Positions 22,393 to 31,759 are shown, counted from the stretch's first letter. The stretch is DNA of 57,690 nt from a bacterium (GCA_004560305.1 SFVI01000008.1:1-57690); one strand, 5' to 3'. Numbers and translations are program-made. Notes: a model not told the origin generated them from the sequence alone.

Positions 22393-24360
22393 ATGTGCGA
22401 GAAAGAAAATAAAAAATCAAAGTTCTCTGGCCTTACGGAAAATGCGGACGGCCTGCGGCGCTTATTCAGCTTTGTCATGTCTGCCTTTACAGCCTGCGCC
22501 TTGTGCATGTATTTTCCCGCACCCTGGGGAACAAATTTCAATGGCGTAGCCGAGGAGATTGTAGGGAACCTGGCTTCCAGCTTCTATGGCACCGCCTTTA
22601 TGAGCACGCTGCTCACTCTTTGCCTGTATTGTCTCGCAAGCAAAGTAAGCGGGGACAAGCTTCGGGGGAATTGGGCGGCCGTGCTACTGGCTGCGCTAAC
22701 GGCGATCATCTGGCTCATGGGTGCGTGTTTCAGCAGTGGCGGCGATCTCTCAATCATCTGCTCCAGCCCTGGGCAGATGCTGAAGTCCGCCATATACTAC
22801 CTGGGCGCTGCATGGCTCATTTATATTCTGCTCCGGGGCTTCTGCTTTGCTCTGGACAGCGGCTGGGACATGGAGCTGAAGTTTCAGGGGGCTGACCGGC
22901 TCAACGCTTTTCTGAGCCGCCATCGTTTTGGGGCAGTGGCGCTGTTGCTGCTGCTGTGCTGGTCTGTGCCATTGGCGGTGTGTTACCCCGCCGCTTTCTG
23001 TACCGATGCCTGGGCTCAGTTGGCACAGTATTGGGGCACGGAGCAATTTTCTTCTAACCATCCGCCGGTGCACACGCTCATCATGGGCAGCTTCAGCCGT
23101 CTGGGGATGGCCTTGGGCAGCGCCAATCTGGGCCTGTTCCTCTTCGCTCTGCTGCAGACTTTGGCCTTCGCCCTGGTAATTGCATATGTTTTCTGCCTGT
23201 ATGAAAAGCTGAACGCCCCCAGGTGGATCAGGCTCATCAGCCTTTTGATGGCGGTCTTTTCTCCCTTCATTGCCAACCGGGCAGGCATTCTGCTGAAGGA
23301 TGCGCCCTACTCCATCGCCTTTCTGCTGCTGATGGCTCAGTTCATATACGCGCTGGTGGATCTGGACGCTTTCTTGAAAAGCAAGCGGCAGATGCTAGTC
23401 ACCGTTGTGGCGGTGTTGGGGGTTATGCTCATGAGAAACAACGGCCGGTATGTCCTCTTTCCCACGGCGCTGCTGCTGGTTTTTCTGCTGGTCGCAAAAC
23501 GGAAAAGCCTCGGGCGGAGCAAGACTGTAAAATTACTGTTGCTGACGCTGCTGCCTCTGACGGCGGCTGTGATCATGAATTGCGCCGTTGTCAAATGCTA
23601 CAACATTGCTTCCGGAAGCATTGCAGAGACGCTGTCCCTGCCCTTTCAGCAGACCGCCCGATACGTGCGGGACCACGGGCAGGAGGTAACGGAGGAAGAG
23701 CGGGAGGCTATAGTTGCCGTTTTGCCCTATGACCGCCTGGCCGAGCTGTACCGGCCCTTTATCTCCGACCCCGTGAAGGAGAAGTTCAACGAACAGGCTG
23801 GCAGCACGGAGCTGAAAGCCTATCTGCGGGTGTGGCTGCAGATGTTCTTCAAGCACCCCATGACCTATGTGTCGGCAACGGTGAACCAGCTCTATGCGCT
23901 GGTATATCCCTATGCGGAAAACAGCACCGTGTATGTAGGAGCAAATGACGGCGCTTGGTTTCTGCCGGACGTAGTGGCAGCAACGGGCATATCCATGCCC
24001 GCTTCCCTGGATACGGAGAGAAATGTGCTTACCCAGTGGTTTCTGCTGATGTATTCCTCCCCGGTGATTGGCATGATAAGCCACACGGCACCCTACACCA
24101 TTGCCGTCTACTTTCTGAGCATTATGGCTGCGATCAGGAAGAAATACTCGTTTCTGCTGCCCGCCTTTCCGGTGCTGATCGGTGCTGTCGGCCTGGTGTT
24201 CGCTCCCGCAATCATCGCAAACCCGAGGTATGCGTTTCCCATCGTATATTCCATGCCCCTGCTGACGGGATATTTTGCCTATATCTGCAGAGGCGGCGCC
24301 GAAGAAAACTGCAGCAGCAAAAGTTCAGCCTTAGACCCAAATTGTAAAAACGCCTGCTGA
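22393..24360 (+). CDS. DUF6020-type polytopic membrane protein (possible GT-C glycosyltransferase), first copy
   Basis: A 655-residue protein with roughly 12 TM segments. A large extracytoplasmic loop after an early TM carries CTDAWAQLAQYW and SSNHPPVHTLIMG; later come LMRNNGRYVLFP, SGSIAETLSLPFQQTARYV and HPMTYVSATVNQLYALVYPYAE. All these recur in the paralogue at 25338-27212. The acidic residue in the first outer loop is what GT-C enzymes such as PMT or ArnT use, but this is inference; the family is formally of unknown function. Start chosen at ATG 22393 because of GGAG 10 bp upstream and the promoter position. Base composition is slightly more AT-rich than its paralogue. Confidence 0.7.
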   Translation: MCEKENKKSKFSGLTENADGLRRLFSFVMSAFTACALCMYFPAPWGTNFNGVAEEIVGNLASSFYGTAFMSTLLTLCLYCLASKVSGDKLRGNWAAVLLAALTAIIWLMGACFSSGGDLSIICSSPGQMLKSAIYYLGAAWLIYILLRGFCFALDSGWDMELKFQGADRLNAFLSRHRFGAVALLLLLCWSVPLAVCYPAAFCTDAWAQLAQYWGTEQFSSNHPPVHTLIMGSFSRLGMALGSANLGLFLFALLQTLAFALVIAYVFCLYEKLNAPRWIRLISLLMAVFSPFIANRAGILLKDAPYSIAFLLLMAQFIYALVDLDAFLKSKRQMLVTVVAVLGVMLMRNNGRYVLFPTALLLVFLLVAKRKSLGRSKTVKLLLLTLLPLTAAVIMNCAVVKCYNIASGSIAETLSLPFQQTARYVRDHGQEVTEEEREAIVAVLPYDRLAELYRPFISDPVKEKFNEQAGSTELKAYLRVWLQMFFKHPMTYVSATVNQLYALVYPYAENSTVYVGANDGAWFLPDVVAATGISMPASLDTERNVLTQWFLLMYSSPVIGMISHTAPYTIAVYFLSIMAAIRKKYSFLLPAFPVLIGAVGLVFAPAIIANPRYAFPIVYSMPLLTGYFAYICRGGAEENCSSKSSALDPNCKNAC

Positions 24361-24390
24361 AAATGGCAGGCTTCCAACGGAGGAAGAAAC

Positions 24391-25341
24391 ATGGATAAGG
24401 TAGCTGTATTGATTCCCTGCTATAATGAGAGCAAAACCATTGCCAAGGTGGTGACCGACTTCAAGGCAGTGCTGCCGGAGGGCAGCGTCATTTATGTATA
24501 TGACAACAACTCCAACGACGGCACGGCGGAGATCGCCGCGGCTGCCGGGGCCGTGGTACGGCATGAGTACCAGCAGGGCAAGGGCAACGTGATCCGCCGC
24601 ATGTTCCGGGAGATCGACGCCCAGTGCTACCTGATGGTGGACGGGGACGACACCTATCCTGCGGAGTTTGCCCCGGAAATGATCGCCAAGGTGCTGGACC
24701 GGGGAGTGGACATGGTGGTGGGCGACCGGCTCTCTGCCACCTACTTTACGGAGAACAAGCGGCCCTTCCACAACTTCGGCAACAAGCTGGTGCGCCACAG
24801 CATCAATGCCCTGTTTAAGAGCAACATTCAGGACATCATGACCGGTTACCGGGCTTTCAGCTACCAGTTTGTCAAGAGCTTCCCGGTGCTTAGTAAGGGC
24901 TTTGAGATTGAGACAGAGATGAGCATCCACGCCATCGAGAAGAACATGCTGGTGGAGAGCGTCATCGTTACCTACCGGGACCGGCCAGAGGGCAGCGTCT
25001 CCAAGCTCAACACTGTGTCTGACGGCATCAAGGTGCTGGGTACCATCGGTAAGCTGTATAAGAACAACAAGCCGTTCGGCTTCTTTGGCATCATCGCCCT
25101 GATGCTGGCGGTGATCGCGGGGCTGCTGTTCTTCCCGGTGCTGTCGGAATATCTGCACACGGGGCTGGTGCGCCGTTTCCCCACCCTGATCGTCAGCGGG
25201 TTTATTGCCATCGGCGCTATCCAAAGCTTCTTCTCCGGCCTGATTCTGGAAACCCTCCATGAGAAGGACCGGCACGATTTTGAGATGGAGCTGCTTTCCA
25301 TCCGGGACAGATACTGCCATAAGCTGGAGGAAAACAAGTGA
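24391..25341 (+). CDS. GtrB/DPM1-like family 2 glycosyltransferase
   Basis: A 316-residue enzyme: GT-A domain with VLIPCYNESKTIAKVV, VYDNNSNDGTAEIA, the metal-binding VDGDDTYPAE (DxD) and DIMTGYRAFS, then two C-terminal TM helices (FGFFGIIALMLAVIAGLLFF and LIVSGFIAIGAIQSFFSGL). This two-TM layout is that of polyprenyl-phosphate hexose synthases, which load a sugar from a nucleotide donor onto undecaprenyl phosphate at the inner leaflet. It is followed by the second DUF6020 gene with a 4-bp GTGA overlap and preceded by the first at 30 bp, so donor synthesis and use are probably encoded together. Confidence 0.9.
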   Translation: MDKVAVLIPCYNESKTIAKVVTDFKAVLPEGSVIYVYDNNSNDGTAEIAAAAGAVVRHEYQQGKGNVIRRMFREIDAQCYLMVDGDDTYPAEFAPEMIAKVLDRGVDMVVGDRLSATYFTENKRPFHNFGNKLVRHSINALFKSNIQDIMTGYRAFSYQFVKSFPVLSKGFEIETEMSIHAIEKNMLVESVIVTYRDRPEGSVSKLNTVSDGIKVLGTIGKLYKNNKPFGFFGIIALMLAVIAGLLFFPVLSEYLHTGLVRRFPTLIVSGFIAIGAIQSFFSGLILETLHEKDRHDFEMELLSIRDRYCHKLEENK

Positions 25342-27212
25342 AAGCCATCCTTGAAAAGGGCCGGGTACCCCTGGCCCTTTGCTTTTGTTTTTTGTCGGCC
25401 CTGGCCCTGTGCATGCAGTTTTCGGAGCCGGAACTGAGTAATGCCGCCCGGGACAGCGGCATACTGAACATGATGGAGAACCTGCGCCTGAGCCTGGACG
25501 GCACCGCTGTGCTGAGCAGCTTTGTGGCGGCGGCGCTGTATTTCCTCTGGCGGCATAACCGGCAAGAGAGCCAGCGGCGCTACGTGCTGCTGCCCGTCTG
25601 CTGCTTCCTGATGGCGGGGATTTGGCTGATGGCCCGGAGCTTTGCAATCGATAACACGCTCCAGAGCCTGACCTCCGGCTGGGGTCAGGTGTTCAAAAGC
25701 GGTGTCTATCTTCTGGGCAGCGCCTGGTTCCTGACCCAACTGGGGATCGCTCTGGATCTGTTTCTGGAGCAGGGAACCGATATCAGAACCGGGTCAGGCC
25801 GGCTGCTGGGCTTTTACCGGCGGCACAGCTTCCTTTGTCCTTTCCTGATTCTGCTGTGCGGCTGTACCCTGCCTCTGGCCCTGGTATATCCCGGCGGCAT
25901 GAACGCCGACTCCTGGTGCCAGGCGGGGATGTATTTCCAGGTGGTGCGGCCGGACTGGGGCCTGTATGAATTTACCTCCCACCATCCCCCGGCCCACACG
26001 GTGTATTTCTCCTCCATCATTGCTCTGGGCCGAAAGCTGGGCAGCGCCGACCTGGGCCTGTTTGCGGTGATGCTGCTGCAGGCCGGGATGCATTCGGCGG
26101 TGTTTGCCTACGCCCTGCACACCATGCGGCAGCTGGGCGCGCCTCGCTACCTCCGGGTGCTGGGGCTGCTGGCGGCCATGTTCAGTCCCTTCTATGTGAC
26201 GGCCTATCCCACGGTGGTGAAGGACAATGTCTATTCCTGGGCCATCCTGCTGTTTGTGGTCGAAGTGATCTGCATGCTGCACCTGGGCCGGGATTACTGG
26301 CGCAGCGGGCGGCACATGGCTCTGCTGGCCTTGGGGATTCTGGGCTCCATGCTCATGCGCAACAACGGCAAGTATGTGATCTATCCCATGGTGCTGTTGC
26401 TGCTGATCCTGTTCTTCATTCAGTACAAAAAGACCGGCGTCCTTAGGCGGGCGGCACTTTGTTTGCTGCTGCCGGTGCTGGCCGCCAACCTGATCCAGTC
26501 GGCACTGATGAGCCACTATGACATTGAAAAGGGCAGCATCCGGGAGGCCTTGTCCCTGCCCATCCAGCAGACAGCCCGCTATGTGCTGGAGCGGGGCGAT
26601 GAGGTGACGGCGGAGGAAAAAGCCGCCATTGCCGCCGTGCTGGACTATGACAACATGGCCCGGGACTACTACCCCATGGAGTCCGACCCGGTGAAGGATG
26701 CCTTCAACCCGTCGGCCACTGCCGCCGATGTGCTGAACTATCTGAAAACCTGGCTGCGCATGGGGCTGAAGCACCCCATGGTGTATGTGAAGGCCACCGT
26801 AAACCAGAGTTATCCCCTGGTGTATCCCTTTGCTGAGTGCAACCGGCTGGCCAACGGCACATTGAGCCGCTACCATCTCTTTGCCGCCGAGACCATCGGC
26901 ATCCACGATGTGGAGGTGGCTCCCCGGCTGAACAACATCCGCAATGAATTCAATGCCGATTTGTTCTACCTGCCCTTCACCGGATTGGTGTGCAGCATCC
27001 CGGTGCATGTGCTGGTGCTGATGCTCCTGTGCTGCTATGCCCTTAGCCGCCGGCGCTGGTGCTTCCTGATCCCGGCGCTTCCCCTGCTGCTGAGCGTGGG
27101 CATCATCCTACTGGCCCCCGGCATTTCCGGAACCCCCCGCTATGCCTATCCCATCGTCTACTCTCTGCCGGTGGTGATGGCCTACTATTGTTCGCTGGCA
27201 AAGAAAGAATAA
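25338..27212 (+). CDS. DUF6020-type polytopic membrane protein, second copy
   Basis: A 624-residue paralogue of the protein at 22393-24360, starting at GTG 25338 inside the glycosyltransferase stop. Shared blocks in the same order: NADSWCQAGMYF, TSHHPPAHTVYF, LGSADLGLF, LMRNNGKYV, EKGSIREALSLPIQQTARYV, SDPVKDAFNPS and HPMVYVKATVNQSYPLVYP. About 12 TM segments. Two divergent copies around one GtrB-like enzyme suggest two acceptors or two consecutive transfer steps. Function is inferred, not known. Confidence 0.72.
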   Translation: MKAILEKGRVPLALCFCFLSALALCMQFSEPELSNAARDSGILNMMENLRLSLDGTAVLSSFVAAALYFLWRHNRQESQRRYVLLPVCCFLMAGIWLMARSFAIDNTLQSLTSGWGQVFKSGVYLLGSAWFLTQLGIALDLFLEQGTDIRTGSGRLLGFYRRHSFLCPFLILLCGCTLPLALVYPGGMNADSWCQAGMYFQVVRPDWGLYEFTSHHPPAHTVYFSSIIALGRKLGSADLGLFAVMLLQAGMHSAVFAYALHTMRQLGAPRYLRVLGLLAAMFSPFYVTAYPTVVKDNVYSWAILLFVVEVICMLHLGRDYWRSGRHMALLALGILGSMLMRNNGKYVIYPMVLLLLILFFIQYKKTGVLRRAALCLLLPVLAANLIQSALMSHYDIEKGSIREALSLPIQQTARYVLERGDEVTAEEKAAIAAVLDYDNMARDYYPMESDPVKDAFNPSATAADVLNYLKTWLRMGLKHPMVYVKATVNQSYPLVYPFAECNRLANGTLSRYHLFAAETIGIHDVEVAPRLNNIRNEFNADLFYLPFTGLVCSIPVHVLVLMLLCCYALSRRRWCFLIPALPLLLSVGIILLAPGISGTPRYAYPIVYSLPVVMAYYCSLAKKE

Positions 27213-27216
27213 GATG

Positions 27217-27253
27217 AAAAAAGACCGTCTGTTTCCAAAACGGACGGTCTTTT
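27217..27253. terminator. Bidirectional terminator
   Basis: AAAAGACCGTC and GACGGTCTTTT pair around a 15-base loop. It ends the glycosylation cassette and the converging glnN gene. Confidence 0.8.
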
Positions 27254-27272
27254 CAGCATCTATGCAGGTGTT

Positions 27273-29372
27273 TTATTTCACGCTGAACAGCAGGTCACCA
27301 TAGCTGGGATAGGGCCAGTATTCGGCGGAGCAGAGCGTCTCCAGCTCGTCGGCCACCTGGCGCAGGCTGCACATCTCCTCAAACACCGTGTCCCGGTAGA
27401 AACGGGCCTGCTCCAAGCTGTCAGTCAGGGCCTCGGCTTTGGTGACGGCGGTGCTGAGGGAAGCGGCGCGGCCGTTCAGCTCGGCGGTAAGGCGGCTGAT
27501 CTTGGTGGCAAGGCCGGTCTCAAAGCTGACGTCCATGGTGTCGCTGAGACTGCGCTTGGCCAGGGCGGCCTCCGCCAGGCTTCTGGCGTAGCCGCTGACA
27601 GCGGGGAGAATGTCCTTCTGGGTCATATCCAACATGGTCAGGGCCTCAATGTGCAGCACCTTGCAGTAGCTGGAAAGCTTGATCTCGTACCGGGCTTTCA
27701 ACTCCGTGGCGGTATAGACCCGGTGGCGGGTAAACAGCTCGATGTTCTTGGGGCACACATAGTAGGGCACGCAGTCCGGCGTGGTCTTCAGGTTCAGCAG
27801 CCCCCGGTGTTCCGCCTCCTGCACCCAGGCCTCGTCATAGCCGTTGCCGTTGAAGATGATGCGCTTGTGGCGGCGGATCACGTCCCGGATCAGGTCGTGG
27901 AGGGCGGCCTCAAAATCCTCTGCCTGCTCCAGCACATCGGCGTACTGCCGCAGAGACTCGGCCACTGCGGTGTTCAGCACCACGTTGGCCCCGGAGATGG
28001 AAGCGGAGGAGCCCAGCATCCGGAACTCGAACTTGTTGCCGGTGAAGGCGAAGGGGGAGGTGCGGTTGCGGTCGGTGGTGTCCTTGGGGAACTTGGGCAG
28101 CACGTGGACGCCCACCTTGATCAGCTCTTTCTCCACACCGCCGTAGGGGGCATCCTTTTCGATGGCTTCCAGGATGCCTTCCAGCTCCTCGCCCAGGAAG
28201 ATACTGACAATGGCGGGGGGCGCCTCGCTGGCGCCCAGCCGGTGGTCGTTGCCGGCGGAGGCCACGGAAATGCGCAGCATATCCTGATAATCGTCCACTG
28301 CCTGAATCACAGCGCAGAGGAACAGCAAAAACTGGGCGTTTTCATAAGGGGTTTCGCCCGGCTCCAGCAGGTTGATGCCGGTGTTGGTGACCATGGACCA
28401 GTTGTTGTGCTTGCCGCTGCCGTTAACGCCGGCGAAGGGCTTCTCATGCAGCAGGCACACCATGTCAAAGCGGCGGGCCAGCTTCTGCATCAGCTCCATG
28501 GTCAGCTGGTTGTGGTCGGCGGCGATGTTGGCGGTGGTGAACACCGGGGCCAGCTCATGCTGGGCGGGGGCGGCCTCGTTGTGCTCGGTCTTGGCCATGA
28601 CGCCCAGACGCCACAGCTCCTGATCCAGGGCCTTCATGAAGGCGGCCACCCGAGGCTTGATGGTGCCGAAATAATGGTCGTCCAGCTCCTGCCCCTTGGG
28701 GGGCTTGGCGCCGAAGAGGGTGCGCCCGGTGTAGACCAGGTCCTTCCGCTTTTCGTACACGTTTTTATCCACCAGGAAATACTCCTGCTCCGGGCCAACG
28801 GTGGTCTTGACGGAAGTGACCTCCGTGTTGCCGAAAAGCTTCAGCACCCGCATACCCTGGCGGTTGATGGCCTCCATGGAGCGCAGCAGGGGGGTCTTCT
28901 TGTCCAGCGCCTCCCCGCCGTAGGAGCAGAAGGCAGTGGGGATGCACAGCACGTTGTCCTTGATAAAGGCGTAGGAGGTGGGGTCCCAGGCGGTGTAGCC
29001 CCGGGCCTCAAAGGTGGCCCGCAGGCCGCCGGAGGGGAAGGAGCTGGCGTCCGGCTCTCCCTGGATCAGCTCCTTGCCGGAGAATTCCATGATCACCTTG
29101 CCCCCGTCCACCGGGGAGATGAAGCTGTCATGCTTCTCTGCGGTGATGCCGGTCATGGGCTGAAACCAGTGGGTGAAGTGGGTGGCCCCCTTCTCAATGG
29201 CCCAGTCCTTCATGGCGTTGGCCACCACGGTGGCGGCGGCGCTGTCCAGCCGCTTGCCCTCGTTCATGGAGCGCTGCACCTGTTTGAACACATCCTTGGG
29301 CAGGCGGGAGCGCATCACAGAATCATTGAAAACGTCGCAGCCGAAAATCTCAGTTACATTGATCTTTTCCAT
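27273..29372 (-). CDS. glnN: Type III glutamine synthetase
   Basis: ATP-dependent synthesis of glutamine from glutamate and ammonia. The 699-residue product has GSIII features: long N-terminal region beginning MEKINVTEIFGCDVFND, GSIII signature FPMTGI-like HWFQPMTGITAEKHDSF, catalytic GPEQEYFLVD, EHNEAAPAQHELAPVF, GVNGSGKHNNWS and NRTSPFAF, and the C-terminal extension. Two ATGs overlap the galM stop: 29375 (ATGA) and 29372 (TGATG). The GAGGT ribosome site spaces better to 29372, which I chose; the other adds one Met. The coupling to galM is unusual. Confidence 0.95.
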   Translation of the reverse strand: MEKINVTEIFGCDVFNDSVMRSRLPKDVFKQVQRSMNEGKRLDSAAATVVANAMKDWAIEKGATHFTHWFQPMTGITAEKHDSFISPVDGGKVIMEFSGKELIQGEPDASSFPSGGLRATFEARGYTAWDPTSYAFIKDNVLCIPTAFCSYGGEALDKKTPLLRSMEAINRQGMRVLKLFGNTEVTSVKTTVGPEQEYFLVDKNVYEKRKDLVYTGRTLFGAKPPKGQELDDHYFGTIKPRVAAFMKALDQELWRLGVMAKTEHNEAAPAQHELAPVFTTANIAADHNQLTMELMQKLARRFDMVCLLHEKPFAGVNGSGKHNNWSMVTNTGINLLEPGETPYENAQFLLFLCAVIQAVDDYQDMLRISVASAGNDHRLGASEAPPAIVSIFLGEELEGILEAIEKDAPYGGVEKELIKVGVHVLPKFPKDTTDRNRTSPFAFTGNKFEFRMLGSSASISGANVVLNTAVAESLRQYADVLEQAEDFEAALHDLIRDVIRRHKRIIFNGNGYDEAWVQEAEHRGLLNLKTTPDCVPYYVCPKNIELFTRHRVYTATELKARYEIKLSSYCKVLHIEALTMLDMTQKDILPAVSGYARSLAEAALAKRSLSDTMDVSFETGLATKISRLTAELNGRAASLSTAVTKAEALTDSLEQARFYRDTVFEEMCSLRQVADELETLCSAEYWPYPSYGDLLFSVK

Positions 29373-30403
29373 CATTCTACCTCAAAGAGAGAAAATTTGT
29401 AGCGGGTCTCGTGGCACATCTGCTGGCCGGCGCAGAGCACCGGGGAAGGGAAGCCGTAGCAGTTCATGGCGTTGGGGAAAAGCTGGGTCTCCAGACAGAA
29501 GGCCTGCCGCGGGCCCATGGCTTTGCCGCCCTTGCCGGTGAAATTGCCCAGGAAATTGGCGGTGTAAAGCTGCATTCCCGGAAGATCGGTTTCGCAGCAC
29601 AGCTCGATGCCGGTCTCCCGGCTGCGGGCCAGGGCAGCCACCGGGCCGGAGAGAATGAAGTTGTGGTCATAGCCGCCGCCCAGGGCCAGCTGGGGGTGCT
29701 CTGCATCAATATCCTGCCCCAGGGGCTTGAAGCTGCGGAAGTCAAAGGGACTGCCCGCCACAGGCAGGGCCTTGCCGGTAGGCAGTACACCCTCGCCCAG
29801 TTCACTGTAGCGCTGGGCGTTGATCTGCAGCTCCTGCTCCAGCACGCTGCCGCCGCCGTTGAGGTTAAAATAGCTGTGGTTGGTGAGGCTTACAATGGTG
29901 TCCCGGTCACTGACTGCCTCATAGCGGATGCACAGGGCGTTGCCCTCCGTCAGCCGGTAGGTGACGGAAAGACGCAGGTTTCCGGGATAGCCCTCCTCCC
30001 CATCCGGGGAAAGGCGGGAAAAACGGACAAAATCCTCCCCCTGCTCCGCCTGCCAGACATATTTGTCAAAGCCCCGTTTGCCGCCGTGAAGGTGGTTGGC
30101 CCCATCGTTGGCGAAGAGACTGTACCGGTGGCCGCCCAGGGAGAAGGCGGCGCCGCCTACCCGGTTGGCCATGCGGCCGATGGTGGCGCCGATATAGGCG
30201 TCCTGCCCCTCATAGCCGGCCATATCGTCAAAGCCCAGCACCACGTCCGTCAGGCCGCCCTGGCGGTTCGGCACCCACAGGGCCTGGAGCGTGGCACCGT
30301 AGTCGATCATCACGGCCCGCATCCCGCCGCTGTTTTCCAGCGTGTAGGCCCTGACGGCCTCCCCCTGGGAGGTATATCCGAAGCTTCTGCTCTCCGCTGC
30401 CAT
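29372..30403 (-). CDS. galM: Aldose 1-epimerase (galactose mutarotase family)
   Basis: Interconverts alpha and beta anomers of hexoses such as galactose or glucose. The 343-residue protein has GATIGRMANRV, ANDGANHLHGGKRGFDK (catalytic His), LTNHSYFNLNGGG (second His) and AFCLETQLFPNAMN (catalytic Glu), all in order. ATG 30418 gives five more residues, but GGAGGTG sits over its first codons, 7 bp before ATG 30403, so the latter is preferred. It is translated just ahead of glnN with overlapping stop and start. Confidence 0.93.
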   Translation of the reverse strand: MAAESRSFGYTSQGEAVRAYTLENSGGMRAVMIDYGATLQALWVPNRQGGLTDVVLGFDDMAGYEGQDAYIGATIGRMANRVGGAAFSLGGHRYSLFANDGANHLHGGKRGFDKYVWQAEQGEDFVRFSRLSPDGEEGYPGNLRLSVTYRLTEGNALCIRYEAVSDRDTIVSLTNHSYFNLNGGGSVLEQELQINAQRYSELGEGVLPTGKALPVAGSPFDFRSFKPLGQDIDAEHPQLALGGGYDHNFILSGPVAALARSRETGIELCCETDLPGMQLYTANFLGNFTGKGGKAMGPRQAFCLETQLFPNAMNCYGFPSPVLCAGQQMCHETRYKFSLFEVE

Positions 30404-30433
30404 ATCCCGCACCTCCATAATTTTTCACTCTGA

Positions 30434-30461
30434 ATTCTATCACATTTTGCCCCACAGTCAA
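30434..30461 (-). promoter_or_regulatory. Promoter of galM-glnN
   Basis: On the minus strand TTGACT (30461-30456), 16 bp, TAGAAT (30439-30434) with an extended TG before it. Confidence 0.65.
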
Positions 30462-30482
30462 CCGTTTTCGCCCCCACGGATA

Positions 30483-30511
30483 TTGACAAAAGCGGTCATA
30501 GCAACTATCAT
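30483..30511 (+). promoter_or_regulatory. Promoter of the PfkB kinase gene
   Basis: TTGACA (30483-30488) and TATCAT (30506-30511) are 17 bp apart. A perfect TATAAT at 30518-30523 preceded by TG could give a second, extended -10 start. The promoter is divergent from that of galM, 21 bp away. Confidence 0.65.
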
Positions 30512-30548
30512 TTTATGTATAATTTCACGAGAAAAAGGAGAATGCGGT

Positions 30549-31481
30549 ATGGCGATTGTGGTCATTGGCGCGGTGTTTGTAGATGTGAAGGGCTTCCCGG
30601 AGGACAACTATATCCCCACCGGGCGCAACGCCGGGCGGGTGGAGTTTGTCCACGGCGGCGTGGGCCGGAATGTAGCGGAGGACATTGCCAATGTGGAGCT
30701 GCGGCCCAGGTTCGTCAGCCTGGTGGACGATAACGCCGAGGGGGAAGCGGTACTGAAGAAGCTGCGCAACCACAAGGTGAATACCGACTATGTGCTCTCC
30801 GTGCCCGACGGCATGGGCATGTGGCTGGCGGTGTTTGACAACAGCGGCGACCTGGCCGGTTCCATCTCCAAGCGGCCTGACCCCAGCGCCCTGGTTCAGC
30901 TGCTGGAGGAGAAGGGGGATGAGATCTTTGCCGACGCCGACAGCATTGTGGTGGAGATCGACCTGGACAAGGAAGTGGTTAAGCAGGTCTTTAAGTATGC
31001 GGAGAAGTACCACAAAAAGGTCTATGCCGTGGTGGCCAACATGAGCATTGCCTCCCAGCGGCGGGATTTCCTCCAGTCTACGGACTGCTTCGTCTGCAAC
31101 GTGCTGGAGGCGGGTATCCTTTTTGTCACCGATTTCTCCCAGCTCAGCCCGGAGGAGCTGTGCGAGGAGCTGAGCCGGCGGGTGATCAGCGCCCGCATCC
31201 CCGCCGTGGTGGTGACCATGGGGAGCAAGGGCTCGGTGTATGCGGATATGCAGGGCAACAAGGGCGTCTGCCCGGCGGAGACCGTCCAGGTGCGGGACAC
31301 CACCGGCGCCGGGGATGCCTTCTGTGCCGGTGTGGCCATGGGCCTGACCTACGGCAAGACCATGCCGGAGGCGCTGGAGATCGGCACCCGGCTGGCCGCC
31401 TCGGTGATCACCGTGTCGGAAAATGTGTGCCCCCGCTTCCTGCCCAGAGAGCTGGGCCTGGATGTGGAGGTCGCGGACTGA
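30549..31481 (+). CDS. PfkB-family sugar or nucleoside kinase
   Basis: A 310-residue kinase: an N-terminal VVIGAVFVDVKGFP strand, the PfkB motif 1 region VHGGVGRNVAEDIANVELRPRFVSLVDDN, and the ATP-site DTTGAGDAFCAGVAMGL with the catalytic Asp. The GGVGRNVAE block resembles pseudouridine kinase and adenosine-kinase-like members more than ribokinase, but the substrate cannot be fixed by eye. Start ATG 30549 follows AAGGAG with 8-bp spacing. Single gene with its own promoter and terminator. Confidence 0.85.
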   Translation: MAIVVIGAVFVDVKGFPEDNYIPTGRNAGRVEFVHGGVGRNVAEDIANVELRPRFVSLVDDNAEGEAVLKKLRNHKVNTDYVLSVPDGMGMWLAVFDNSGDLAGSISKRPDPSALVQLLEEKGDEIFADADSIVVEIDLDKEVVKQVFKYAEKYHKKVYAVVANMSIASQRRDFLQSTDCFVCNVLEAGILFVTDFSQLSPEELCEELSRRVISARIPAVVVTMGSKGSVYADMQGNKGVCPAETVQVRDTTGAGDAFCAGVAMGLTYGKTMPEALEIGTRLAASVITVSENVCPRFLPRELGLDVEVAD

Positions 31482-31519
31482 AAGCCGCCGACAGGCGAAA
31501 AAAACTATATATTGTTCCC

Positions 31520-31554
31520 AAACCGGGAGTCTTAAAATGGGGGCTCCCGGTTTT
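31520..31554 (+). terminator. Rho-independent terminator of the PfkB kinase gene
   Basis: AAACCGGGAG and CTCCCGGTTTT pair around a 14-base loop, 38 bp after the stop. Confidence 0.8.
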
Positions 31555-31631
31555 GCTTTGTGATTATTGCCAAAAACCCGGGGCACTCTTTGGGCAAGCA
31601 GCCAAAAAAATTTCCCGGCGGCAAGACGCGG

Positions 31632-31701
31632 TTGACAAGGGGAAACAGGCCTGATACTATGGACGCAGAAAAGAACTGGAAACGTTCCCGGAAACGATTT
31701 C
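31632..31701 (+). promoter_or_regulatory. Promoter and double operator of the alpha-glucan operon
   Basis: TTGACA (31632-31637), 17 bp, TACTAT (31655-31660) with an extended TG make a strong promoter. Just past the start point are two adjacent LacI-type half-symmetric sites, GGAAACGTTCCC (31678-31689) and GGAAACGATTTC (31690-31701), each with the AAACG core of LacI/CcpA-family operators. Binding there would block elongation and autoregulate the operon. Confidence 0.65.
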
Positions 31702-31759
31702 AGTAATGCGGAGATACATACAGGGGTCAATTCCCCGCCGGAGAGATGAGGGTAGGGAA

